Source: Candidatus Bealeia paramacronuclearis | GTDB taxonomy: Bacteria > Pseudomonadota > Alphaproteobacteria > UBA9655 | Length of the DNA stretch: 64,000 nucleotides | NCBI RefSeq assembly: GCF_035607555.1 | Contig: NZ_JAVHWZ010000001.1 | Location: 372,001 to 436,000, forward strand | Direction of reading: 5' to 3' | Part shown: piece after piece, positions 9,490 through 18,596 of the stretch | Layout of the letters: each line of letters begins with the position of its first letter | Position numbering within the stretch: the first letter of the stretch is position 1 | Made by a program: the position numbers and the translations under genes | Notes under the pieces: model-generated | Databases searched by the model: none | What the model was told of the DNA's origin: nothing | What the model saw: only the letters and a program-made list of their open reading frames with translations

Positions 9490-10119
9490 ATGATTCCACA
9501 ATCCCCGACGCTCATACGCAAATATCTTCGTTCTTATATGCGGAATGAAAACTTTGTGCTCACACCAGAAGATGCCGACCAATTAATGGTGACACTTTCA
9601 GCATTTATTAAGGATGATATCGCACAAAGCAACCTTCAGGTTTTAAAAGAAATGACTGAAATTGCAGATTTCATCACAACGTTTAAAAATGAAATGCGAG
9701 CGATGGATGTTAATAATTTGAAATCCAAAACGACAGATGAGCTAGATGTTGTGTTGGTTACAACAGAAGAGGCCGTGGGGCAAATTTTAGAGTGCGCTGA
9801 AGATATCGATACATTGATGATGGGGGCTTCTGATGAGCTGTCAGAAAAACTCCAAGATGTTTCCACGCGCATTTATGAAGCTAGTAATTTTCAGGATCTC
9901 AATGGTCAACGCATCATCAAAGTTATTAAAACATTTCGGACTTTGGAAGGAAAAATATTCAAACTTTTAGAAGAAATTGGCGGGCGCCTTGAAACAGGGG
10001 AGAATCAACCAGAAAAAGAGACCTCTCCTTCAGAAAATGAAAACCTTCTCAATGGTCCTCAAAAACCAACTGAGGCTTTCAGCCAAGAAGATATCGACAA
10101 GCTCTTTTCACAAGGCTAA
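9490..10119 (+). CDS. cheZ: CheY-P phosphatase CheZ
   Basis: CheZ removes phosphate from CheY-P. The 209-residue, mainly helical product has the catalytic motif NFQDLNGQRI with D136 and Q140, spaced as the D143/Q147 pair of E. coli CheZ. A flexible acidic linker (about 165-195) leads to the CheY-binding C-terminal peptide SQEDIDKLFSQG. A strong GCGGAGGAAG ribosome site precedes the start. It sits between cheY and cheA in the operon. Confidence 0.88.
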   Translation: MIPQSPTLIRKYLRSYMRNENFVLTPEDADQLMVTLSAFIKDDIAQSNLQVLKEMTEIADFITTFKNEMRAMDVNNLKSKTTDELDVVLVTTEEAVGQILECAEDIDTLMMGASDELSEKLQDVSTRIYEASNFQDLNGQRIIKVIKTFRTLEGKIFKLLEEIGGRLETGENQPEKETSPSENENLLNGPQKPTEAFSQEDIDKLFSQG

Positions 10120-11272
10120 TGCTCAAAAACAGGGAATTCAAAGATGGATGAACTACTAGAAGAATTTATTACAGAGGCCTGCGAGAATTTAGAAAAACTC
10201 GACAATGATCTTGTGATTTTAGAAAAAGACCCAAATGATGTCCAACTTTTGGGTAATATTTTCAGGACTATTCACACGATTAAAGGCGCTTGTGGCTTTA
10301 TAGGCCTTGCCCGTCTTGAGAAAATTGCGCACTCGGGAGAAAATGTCCTGGGTAAGTTTCGCGATGGAGAAATGAAGGTTACTCCTGAGGCAATTACACT
10401 CATTTTGGCGTGTGTTGATGCCATCAAATTTATTTTGCAAACTCTCAAAGACACAGGACAAGAACCAGAAGGTGAAGATTCTGCTCTCATTCAGAAACTT
10501 CAGGACTTAATTACATTAGGAAGCACATCAAAGGAGGAGACAATTATTGTTCCTCAAGAAGAGATTATTATTGAAGATGTTCCTGAAAATGTAGAAATAG
10601 AAGACGTGACCCCGTTAAAAATTGAGGTACCAGAAGTTATGGCACCTTCTTTTGAAGCGTCTGAGCCAGTACATACAGTCCCCACGGCAGAACACCAAAA
10701 ATCGGCTGAAAAAGATCAAGGACCTCAATCCATTCGTGTGAACGTTTCCCTTTTGGAAAACCTCATCACAACTGTGGGAGAGCTTGTTCTCACGCGCAAT
10801 CAACTTCTGCAATTGGTGCGTCAATCGGAATCAAGTACCTTTGAAGTCCCTTTGCAAAGGCTCAACCAAGTAACTTCAGAGTTACAAGAAAGCGTTATGA
10901 AAACCCGCATGCAGCCTATTGGAAATGCATGGTCTCAAATGCCACGTTTAGTTCGAGATTTGGCAAAAGATCTGAATAAAAAAATTGAGTTAGAAATGCT
11001 TGGGGCAGACACGGAAATTGATCGCCAAGTCATTGAACTCATAAAAGATCCTTTAACTCACATGCTTCGAAATTCCGCAGATCATGGCCTTGAAACACCC
11101 GAGGAGCGCATTCAATCTGGGAAGTCAGCTATGGGTACCATTCGCTTGAACGCTTATCAAGCCGGGGGACACATTGTCATTGAAATTTCAGATAATGGAC
11201 GTGGCTTGAATTTAGAACGAATCAAAGAAAAAGCTATTCAAAATCGCCTAGCATCTTTAGAGGAAATTGCCA

Positions 11273-11288
11273 ATAAATCTGATGCTCA
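11273..11288. repeat. Target-site duplication, left copy (cheA insertion)
   Basis: ATAAATCTGATGCTCA is repeated exactly at 12724-12739. Both copies are cheA coding sequence. Confidence 0.93.
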
Positions 11289-12723
11289 TGTAGGAGCAAT
11301 TTGAAAATGTCCGGTTAAGCAATTTAGAAATGTCCGGATTTGTCCTTAAGTTTTATGCTGATGCAGTCAGCAAGCAGGAGGATGAATGGAGACATTGTAT
11401 AGCGAGGCCGAGATGGAAAAACTAAAGATATTGGATGACATAAAACGAGGTCTGCTGCGCCAAGGTGAAGGTGCGGCAGAGTTAGGTTTGAGTGCTCGGC
11501 AAGTGAGGCGTTTGCAGGCGAGAATTTCTGTTGAGGGACCTTCCGGGATTAAACGGCGTGCTATATCGGGCAGTAATCGTGCGCATTCAGAGGGCTTCAA
11601 AGCCAGAGTTCTTGAGGCAGTTCGGAATCGTTATGCGGATTTTGGTCCGACGCTAGCCAGCGAGAAACTGTTGGAGAATGAGGGGCTTAAGATCAACAAA
11701 GAAACTCTGCGACAATGGATGATAGCCGATGCATTATGGAGCGGGAAAATTCGGAAAAGCTCGCCTCTGCATCAATCCCGTCAGCGCCGCTCGTGCTTTG
11801 GTGAGCTTGTACAGATTGATGGGTCGCACCATGATTGGTTTGAGGGACGGCGTGCAAAGTGTTGTTTGCTCGTCTTTGTAGACGATGCCACCAGCCGCAT
11901 CGTATCTATGCGATTTGAAGAATCGGAGACCACTGCCGGCTATTTCCGAGCCATGGAATCACACCTCGAGCAGCATGGTCTGCCTCTGGCCTATTATAGT
12001 GACCGGCACAGCATTTTTAAAACAACGCGCACAACTGACGGATATTACCAAGCTACTGAGCTGCATCGCGCCATGAAAGATTTAGGAATTGAGTTGATTT
12101 GCGCTTACTCACCCCAAGCCAAGGGCCGTGTCGAGCGGGCGAATCAAACGCTGCAAGATCGCTTAATCAAAGAGATGCGTTTGAGAGGTATCTGCGATAT
12201 TGCGACTGCCAATGCCTATTTGCCGGCGTTTATCGAGAAGTATAACCAAAAGTTCGCCGTTGATGCGGCAAACCCGAAAGATCTGCACCGTGACGTACCT
12301 ATCGACGCGCAAAGGTTGCGACGAATTTTATCTCATCACGTCACGCGCAAGCTTTCAAAAAACCTTGAATTCTCTTTGGAAGGGCAGGCCTATCAAGTTC
12401 AAGTGCCTGGAAAAGGCTATCGCTACCAGAATAAAAAAGTCACAATTTATCAACATTATACGGGGGCAATAGAGGTGATGCTTGGAGAAGAAGTCTTAAG
12501 CGTGATGGCGCTGGATAGGGTGACAAGGGGGCCCATTCTAGCTGATCGTAAGGACTTAGATCATGTTTTTGACCAGGAAATCTTCCCCAAAATAAACCCA
12601 GACTTCTTATTACCCACAGGGTCCACAGCCCCAAGTCTCTCTTGCGCTTGAGAGCGCGAGAGAGGGCTATGGACTTGTGGATAATAATTCAACTCAAAGC
12701 GGACATTTCTAAATTGCCTTGAC
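11289..12723 (+). mobile_element. ISNCY/IS1202-type insertion sequence in cheA
   Basis: The 1435-bp element lies between the 16-bp direct repeats. Its inverted ends share GCAATTTnnAAATGTCCG: left at 11296-11313, right (inverted) at 12700-12717, each 6-7 bp inside the duplication. The left end has a second copy of the same 18-mer at 11319-11336. Long target duplications are a known trait of the IS1202 group. It carries one transposase gene in the direction of cheA. Confidence 0.9.
11386..12651 (+). CDS. ISNCY-family DDE transposase
   Basis: The intact 421-residue product has an N-terminal helix-turn-helix (EGAAELGLSARQVRRLQARI, residues about 27-46) and an integrase-type core: LVQIDGSHHDWFEG supplies the first Asp, AYYSDRHSIF the second, and AKGRVERANQTLQ the Glu. 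The C-terminal region is basic with a beta-rich tail. The element looks complete and potentially active. Confidence 0.9.
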   Translation: METLYSEAEMEKLKILDDIKRGLLRQGEGAAELGLSARQVRRLQARISVEGPSGIKRRAISGSNRAHSEGFKARVLEAVRNRYADFGPTLASEKLLENEGLKINKETLRQWMIADALWSGKIRKSSPLHQSRQRRSCFGELVQIDGSHHDWFEGRRAKCCLLVFVDDATSRIVSMRFEESETTAGYFRAMESHLEQHGLPLAYYSDRHSIFKTTRTTDGYYQATELHRAMKDLGIELICAYSPQAKGRVERANQTLQDRLIKEMRLRGICDIATANAYLPAFIEKYNQKFAVDAANPKDLHRDVPIDAQRLRRILSHHVTRKLSKNLEFSLEGQAYQVQVPGKGYRYQNKKVTIYQHYTGAIEVMLGEEVLSVMALDRVTRGPILADRKDLDHVFDQEIFPKINPDFLLPTGSTAPSLSCA

Positions 12724-12739
12724 ATAAATCTGATGCTCA
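12724..12739. repeat. Target-site duplication, right copy (cheA insertion)
   Basis: Identical to 11273-11288; cheA coding resumes here in the original frame once one copy is removed. Confidence 0.93.
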
Positions 12740-14206
12740 AATTTGCCAGTATATTTTCCATGCAGGACTTTCCACCGCTGAAAAAGTCACCAATGTCTCT
12801 GGCCGAGGGGTGGGAATGGATGTTGTGAAAACCAATATTGAAAAAATTGGTGGCAATATAGAGGTCAAGTCCGTAACAGGAAAAGGGGCCACCTTTACCA
12901 TTACAATTCCTCTGACTTTGGCTATTGTAGCCGCACTCATTGTCGGCGTTGAAGATCAACGATATGCCATTCCTCAGGTGAGTATTCTTGAACTTGTTCG
13001 TATTGCATCAGATTCTGAACATACAATTGAATACATCAATAATAATCCTGTTTTAAGACTGCGCAATCGTCTCTTGCAACTTGTCTTTTTAAATGAATTG
13101 TTTGGAATTGAAAAAACGAAAGAAACCGAACACTCAAATATAAATGAAGATCAATACGTTCTTATTGTCCAGGTGGGGAGCTATTATTTTGGCATTGTCG
13201 TAAGTGAGGTCTTTGACACGCAAGAAATTGTGGTAAAGCCTGTCTCCCCTCTTCTTCAAGGCATTAACGTTTATGCGGGCAATACTATTTTAGGAGACGG
13301 AAGTGTCGTCATGATTTTGGACCCCAAAGGAGTCATCCTGCGCAAGGGTGAAATTGACCTGACTGACCGGGGTGCTGAGGATTTGAATGACAGAAAAACT
13401 TTTGCAGAAGATCTCACAAGCCTTCTTCTTTTCAAAGCGGGAGATGAAGCCCCCAAAGCGGTTCCTCTTGAACTTGTGGTTCGATTGGAAGAATTTGATG
13501 TTAAGGACATTGAACACAGCCATCACCAATCTATTATTCAATATCGAGAGCAGTTGATGCCATTAATTCCTTTTGATCAGTATGGGGGAATCCCACAAGA
13601 AGGAACAGTGGCTGTTCTTGTCTTTTCAAATGGAGAACACTTTGCGGGTCTAATTGTTGATCAAATCATCGATATCGTTGAAGAACGCGTTGAGCTTAAA
13701 ATGCAATCAACAACGGATGATGTTTATGGCACTGCAGTCATCAGTGGGCATGCTACCGATGTTATAGATGCAGATCACTATATCAGACATCTTTTCCCAA
13801 AATGGGGTGGCGCTGAAAATCGGAAAGTTAGTGCAAGTAAAAAGTCCGTCCTTCTTTTGGGAGATGGTGTGTTCTTCCGCAATATTTTAGGCACCTTATT
13901 GCGGATGGAAGGATATCAAACACAACGCGCTGACAGCCTTGCCAAAGCCTTAAGGATTATTGAGCAGGGCCATATATTTGATGCTGTTATTCAAGATTTT
14001 GACAGTACAACCTCTTTTGATTCGGATGATACGGGCTCTTTAAAACGCTTCTTGGAATGCCATCCCCTTCTTCTTTTAACAGAGGATGGAAATCTGCCTC
14101 AAGGGGGCCGTCTTTATGGTGAAGGTCTTTGCTGTGGAAAAGAAGATCGCGGCATGATCTTGAGAGCCATCTCAGAACTTATTGAACAAACACAAAGAGA
14201 GGCAGC

Positions 14207-14683
14207 ATGACCGAGGCATTTGCTATTAAAAATTCAGTTTGGGAAGATGATGAAGTTCAGCTTCTGACCTTTCATGTGCATGATCAAGTTTTAGGGATCC
14301 CTGTTCTTCAAATTCGGGATGTCTTCTTGGCGCAAAAAATTACACCTGTTCCTTTGGCGTCCCAAGAAACTCGAGGACTCATCAATCTTCGAGGGCGCAT
14401 TGTTACAGCACTTTCTATGCGAGAAAAACTTAACTTTCCTAAAGTTGAAGCGGGCCAAAAGCAAATGATTATTGCTATTGAGCATGCTGGTGAAGTTTAT
14501 GGTCTTCTAGTTGACAAAGTGGGCGAAGTCATTACGCTAGCACAAGACCTTTATGAGAAAAAACCTCAAGTTTTGGATGGAAAACTGAGAGAAATTGCCA
14601 AAGGGGTTTTTAAACTTGAAGGAAAACTTCTAATTCTTTTGGATGTGGATCGTATCATCCAAACGTGTCAAGACAACATATAA
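14207..14683 (+). CDS. cheW: Chemotaxis coupling protein CheW
   Basis: CheW bridges receptors and CheA. The 158-residue product has the beta-barrel CheW fold: LLTFHVHDQVLGIPVLQIRD at the start, then the GLINLRGRIVTALSMREK loop and GLLVDKVGEVITL. Its ATG overlaps the cheA stop (ATGA). It is intact, although its CheA partner is broken. Confidence 0.94.
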   Translation: MTEAFAIKNSVWEDDEVQLLTFHVHDQVLGIPVLQIRDVFLAQKITPVPLASQETRGLINLRGRIVTALSMREKLNFPKVEAGQKQMIIAIEHAGEVYGLLVDKVGEVITLAQDLYEKKPQVLDGKLREIAKGVFKLEGKLLILLDVDRIIQTCQDNI

Positions 14684-14705
14684 AAATAATAAGAGGAGGA
14701 TTCTC

Positions 14706-15071
14706 GTGAAAAGCTGCCTGATCGTTGATGATTCAACTGTAATCCGCAAAGCCATAAGACGGATGATGGAGCCTATTTTTGGGGAGGTCCGTGAGGCCGA
14801 AGATGGTCTTGTTGCCCTTAACTCATGCAAAGAAAATATGCCCAGCGTGGTCATGTTGGATTGGAATATGCCTGTGATGAGCGGCATCGATTTTTTGCGC
14901 CATCTTCGAAAAACGGAGGGTGGTGATAAACCTGTCGTCGTTCTTTGTACTACAGAAACCAGCTTTGATCATATTCAAGAGGCTCTTAGCGAAGGGGCGA
15001 ATGAATATATTATGAAACCTTTTAATGAAGATATCATTCGTGAAAAACTCCAAATATTGGGGGCGATATAA
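14706..15071 (+). CDS. CheY-like response regulator (second copy)
   Basis: A 121-residue receiver domain beginning at GTG 14706, chosen because AGAGGAGGA lies 5 bp before it and the fold starts at once (VKSCLIVDDSTVIRKAI). D8-D9, phosphoacceptor D52 (VVMLDWNMPVMSG), T83 and K104 (IMKPF) are conserved. It differs clearly from the first cheY at 9080. It may serve as a second output or as a phosphate sink. Only 2 bp separate it from cheB. Confidence 0.9.
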   Translation: MKSCLIVDDSTVIRKAIRRMMEPIFGEVREAEDGLVALNSCKENMPSVVMLDWNMPVMSGIDFLRHLRKTEGGDKPVVVLCTTETSFDHIQEALSEGANEYIMKPFNEDIIREKLQILGAI

Positions 15072-15073
15072 AG

Positions 15074-16189
15074 GTGGCACTTAACGCACCCACATCTCAA
15101 ACTCAGAATAAAACACGAGTCATGGTCGTGGATGATTCCCTTGTGATTCGCGGTGTTTTAAGGCGTGTAATTGAATCTGATCCAGATTTAGAGCTGACTA
15201 AAACTGTTTGTAATGGACAAGAGGCCGTTGATGCACTTGCCAAAGATTCTTCTGTTGATGTTGTGATTTTAGATATTGAGATGCCTGTTATGGACGGCAT
15301 AGAAACTCTTCCCCTCCTTTTAAAAATCAAGCCCAAACTCATCATTATTATGGCCTCGACTTTGACATTGAGAAATGCGGATATCAGTTTGAAATGCCTT
15401 TCTTTGGGTGCCAAAGATTATATTGCCAAACCCGAATCCTCAACGGGAGGAGGTGCCATTGAAATTTTTAAAAAAGACTTGATTGCAAGAATTAAAGCCC
15501 TTTCACCCCAAAAATATTTTTCAAACGCTGGAAGATCTCAATTTTCAATCCCTGCAAAAGATTACACTCTCAAACCTATGCTTAAATTAAAGCCACGAGC
15601 CATTGCCATTGGGTGTTCGACGGGGGGACCCCAAGCTCTTGCTGTAGTTTTAAAAGATCTTGCCTCTAAAGTAACGTTGCCCATTTTTATTGCGCAACAT
15701 ATGCCGCCCTCCTTCACAAAAATGTTGGCAGAGCATTTAGCTCGTGTGAGCGGACTGACTGTAAAAGAGGGTGAAGATGGGGAAGTTGTTCAAGACAAGA
15801 CCATTTATATTGCCCCTGGGAATTTTCATATGGAAGTCATTGAACTATCTGGGGATGTGCGTATCTGCCTGACACAAAGCCCCCCTGAAAACTTCTGCAG
15901 ACCTTCTGTGAATCCTTTATTTCGATCTCTCAGCAAAACCTATCATGGCCGGGTTTTGGGATTTATACTGACAGGCATGGGAAGTGATGGACTTGAAGGG
16001 GCTAAAGTCCTTGTGCAAGAAGGTGGAGCCATTATTGCCCAAGATGAAAAAACAAGTACCGTTTGGGGGATGCCCAAAGCCGTTGTGATGTCGGATCTGG
16101 CTTCAGCTGTTTTGCCACTTGAAAAATTGAATTCTGCACTCGAAAAATTATCAAAAAGTTTAACACCTAGTTTTGAGGTTTTGACATGA
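15074..16189 (+). CDS. cheB: Chemotaxis protein-glutamate methylesterase CheB
   Basis: CheB demethylates and deamidates receptors under CheA control. The 371-residue product has a receiver domain (about 14-130, phosphoacceptor D67 in VVILDIEMPVMDG) and a methylesterase domain with catalytic S182 (GCSTGGPQAL), H209 (IAQHMPPSFT) and D305 (GMGSDGLEG). The start is GTG. The stop overlaps cheR by 4 bp. Confidence 0.96.
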   Translation: MALNAPTSQTQNKTRVMVVDDSLVIRGVLRRVIESDPDLELTKTVCNGQEAVDALAKDSSVDVVILDIEMPVMDGIETLPLLLKIKPKLIIIMASTLTLRNADISLKCLSLGAKDYIAKPESSTGGGAIEIFKKDLIARIKALSPQKYFSNAGRSQFSIPAKDYTLKPMLKLKPRAIAIGCSTGGPQALAVVLKDLASKVTLPIFIAQHMPPSFTKMLAEHLARVSGLTVKEGEDGEVVQDKTIYIAPGNFHMEVIELSGDVRICLTQSPPENFCRPSVNPLFRSLSKTYHGRVLGFILTGMGSDGLEGAKVLVQEGGAIIAQDEKTSTVWGMPKAVVMSDLASAVLPLEKLNSALEKLSKSLTPSFEVLT

Positions 16190-17055
16190 ATATTTACACT
16201 GCATCCTTAGCCACAACCTCAGTTGATAAAGTTGACGATGCACTTTCTGTGCAAGAGTTCAATGTGTTGAGAACGTTTTTAGCCAGTCATTCAGGGCTTT
16301 ATTTAAGCGATGATAAAACTTATCTCGCCCAGGCGCGTCTTCCCCAAGTGGCGAAAAATCATAATTTTGCCTCCCTTCATCAATTGGTGAATAATATGGG
16401 ATCGCCAACAGCTGGAAAATTACGTGAAGAAATTGCTGAAGCTATGGCAACTCCCGAAACTTTCTTTTTCCGAGATACCAAGCCTTTTGATATTGTCAAG
16501 AACGATCTTCTTCCCAAACTTATGGAAGCGCGTGCACATTCAAAAACCCTCCGTATTTGGTCAGCTGCGTGTTCAAGTGGTCAAGAATCTTATTCTTTGG
16601 CCATGATTATTAATGAGCTGGGGCTTTGGCAACAAGGTTGGAAAGTTGAAATTTGGGCGACCGATTTTTCTAAGAAAATTTTGGATCGGGCGAAAGCTGC
16701 AGAATATACACAGTTTGAAGTTCAACGCGGACTCCCCATTCAATTATTAGTAAAATATTTTGAAAAAGAGGGTGCCATTTATCGCATCAAGCCTGAACTT
16801 AAAAGTCGGATTCAATTTCAAGAATTTAACCTTCTCCAATCTATGTCTGGATTAAGACCATTTGACATTATTATGTGCCGCAATGTGCTTTTCTATTTCG
16901 ATGTGTCTAATAAAAGAAAAGTTTTGGACCAAGGCATTGCCACATGTTTGGCCAAAGACGGCGCCCTTTTCTTAGGCACGGCGGAAACCGTTATGAGCGT
17001 TTCTGAAAAACTGATTCCTGATCCTGTGATCCGTGGAATTTACCGACTGAAGTAG
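16186..17055 (+). CDS. cheR: Chemotaxis protein methyltransferase CheR
   Basis: CheR methylates receptor glutamates with SAM. The 289-residue product has the N-terminal helical domain and the SAM-binding domain: TPETFFFRDTKPF, LRIWSAACSSGQESYSLAM and IIMCRNVLFYFDV. Normal length. Last gene of the operon; the stop at 17055 is followed by 158 bp without a gene before the ettA-like gene. Confidence 0.95.
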   Translation: MNIYTASLATTSVDKVDDALSVQEFNVLRTFLASHSGLYLSDDKTYLAQARLPQVAKNHNFASLHQLVNNMGSPTAGKLREEIAEAMATPETFFFRDTKPFDIVKNDLLPKLMEARAHSKTLRIWSAACSSGQESYSLAMIINELGLWQQGWKVEIWATDFSKKILDRAKAAEYTQFEVQRGLPIQLLVKYFEKEGAIYRIKPELKSRIQFQEFNLLQSMSGLRPFDIIMCRNVLFYFDVSNKRKVLDQGIATCLAKDGALFLGTAETVMSVSEKLIPDPVIRGIYRLK

Positions 17056-17213
17056 CTCACCCTATAATTGCTAAATTGCAACTGACAGGGGTGAAAGGCA
17101 AAAAGAAGTGGCGTTTTTACACAGCTTTTGCTAGGAATAGAGGCAATTCATGAGACCGATGCTGAAAATAGCATCACAAAGGTCAAACTTAATTTTTCAA
17201 AAGGAAATGCCCT

Positions 17214-18056
17214 ATGTCATCAAATCAATATAGTTACGTCATTAAAGGTCTGACCAAGATCTATCCCGGTGGACGAGATATTTTCAAAAACGTCTGGTTA
17301 TCATTTTATCCTGGCGCTAAAATTGGCATCATCGGTGTGAACGGATCAGGTAAATCAACCTTGATGCGTATTATGGCGGGTATGGACAAGGATTTTTCCG
17401 GCGAGGCGTGGGCCGCTGACGGCGTTAAAGTCGGATATCTATCTCAAGAGCCAGAGCTTGATCCAACACTCACCGTTCAAGAAAATGTCACGGCAGGTCT
17501 TGCCGAAATGAAAGCCTTGATGGATCGCTTTGATGCGGTGAGTGCTCGCTTTGGGGAAACACTTTCCGATGACGAAATGAACGCGCTGATTGCTGAGCAA
17601 GGCGAGCTTCAAGAAAAGATTGATGCAGTTGACGGTTGGGATTTGAATCGCAAAATTGAAATTGCGATGGATGCGTTGCGGTGCCCTCCAGGAGATGCAG
17701 ATGTCACAAAACTTTCTGGTGGTGAGCGTAATCGTGTGCATTTGGCAAAAATGCTCCAACAAGGTGCTAATCTCCTCCTTCTCGACGAGCCAACCAATGA
17801 CTTGGATGTGGAAACACTCAGGGCTTTGGAAGAAGCCCTTCTGGAATTTGCCGGATGTGCTGTGGTGATCAGCCACGATCGCTTCTTTTTGGATCGGATT
17901 TCAACCCACATTTTGGCCTTTGAAGGGGACAGTCATGTGGAGTGGTTTGAAGGAAACTATCAGTCTTATGAGGAAGACCGAAAGCGCCGCTTGGGCCATG
18001 CTGCGGATCAACCCCATCGGATTAAATATAAGCCGCTCATGCGAAAGACTGCGTAA
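17214..18056 (+). pseudogene. ettA: EttA-type ABC-F ATPase reduced to one hybrid cassette (in-frame internal deletion)
   Basis: EttA is normally about 555 residues with two ABC cassettes and gates translation on the ribosome. This ORF has 280. Residues 1-166 match the first half of cassette 1: Walker A GVNGSGKST at 41-49, YLSQEPELDP, and the helical arm at about 85-140. From LSGGER (167-172) onward it matches cassette 2 and the protein's end: NRVHLAKMLQ, LLLLDEPTNDLDVETLRALE, SHDRFFLDRISTHIL, EWFEGNYQSYEED and the terminal HRIKYKPL. The second half of cassette 1, the linker helices and the first half of cassette 2 are missing. The frame is unbroken, so a single-cassette protein could still be made. 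Inference: recombination at the shared LSGGER sequence. Activity is unlikely but untested. Confidence 0.85.
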
Positions 18057-18083
18057 TCATCCAAATAACGGGGGGGCTTTTCA

Positions 18084-18593
18084 ATGAAAACGATCACATC
18101 AGATGAACTCAAAAAACGACTGAAATACGCTGAGGTAGTTCTCATAGATGTGCGAGAACCCGGAGAACACAAATCCGAATGTATCGAAGGGGCTCACCTT
18201 ATCCCTTTGTCTGAGATTTGCATTAAGAAATTACCGACATCCTTGCTCCCTATTGTGATTCATTGCCGTTCTGGAAAACGCAGCCAAGAGGCATGCAAAA
18301 AGCTTTTGGCAGAAAATCCTAATTTGGAAATCTATACTTTAGAAGGCGGGATTTCGGCCTGGAAAGAATTGGGTGGAGAGGTGAAAACGCAAGGACGTAA
18401 TGTGTTGCCTTTGGATCGGCAGGTTCAGGTCGCGGTCGGATTTTTGGCGTTTTCTGGTGTGATGTTGGGAACATTTGTGAACTCAGGCTTTTATGTGATA
18501 CCTGGGTTTATTGGCTTAGGGCTTGTGTTTGCAGGGCTCACAGGATGGTGCGGTATGGCCAAGATTTTAGCCAAAATGCCCTGGAATCAGTAA
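18084..18593 (+). CDS. Rhodanese-domain membrane protein (YgaP-like)
   Basis: The 169-residue product has an N-terminal rhodanese domain (about 3-105) with the active-site loop VIHCRSGKRSQ, C61, and a C-terminal DUF2892-type membrane part with two hydrophobic helices (about 118-155). This architecture matches YgaP-like inner-membrane sulfurtransferases. The start follows a G-rich stretch (CGGGGGGGC). It lies 27 bp after the hybrid ettA and may be co-transcribed with it; it is followed closely by cckA on the other strand. Confidence 0.88.
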   Translation: MKTITSDELKKRLKYAEVVLIDVREPGEHKSECIEGAHLIPLSEICIKKLPTSLLPIVIHCRSGKRSQEACKKLLAENPNLEIYTLEGGISAWKELGGEVKTQGRNVLPLDRQVQVAVGFLAFSGVMLGTFVNSGFYVIPGFIGLGLVFAGLTGWCGMAKILAKMPWNQ

Positions 18594-18596
18594 AAG

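Larger units (their letters stand above)
10144..14210 (+). pseudogene. cheA: Chemotaxis histidine kinase CheA, interrupted by an insertion sequence
   Basis: CheA couples receptors to CheY and CheB. The 5' part (10144-11288) encodes the HPt domain with H44 in RTIHTIKGACGF, the dimerisation helices and the ATPase N-box (MLRNSADHGLE) and G1 (DNGRGLN). The 3' part (12724-14210) resumes with SGRGVGMDVV (G2) and carries two CheW-like segments and a degenerate receiver-like tail (SVLLLGDGVFF, about the last 120 residues). Removing 11289-12723 and one copy of the 16-bp duplication restores one frame (KSDAQICQYIFHAGLS). As it stands the 5' ORF ends at 11304 within the IS, and the ATP site is cut, so no kinase can be made. 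The 3' end overlaps cheW by 4 bp. Confidence 0.93.
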
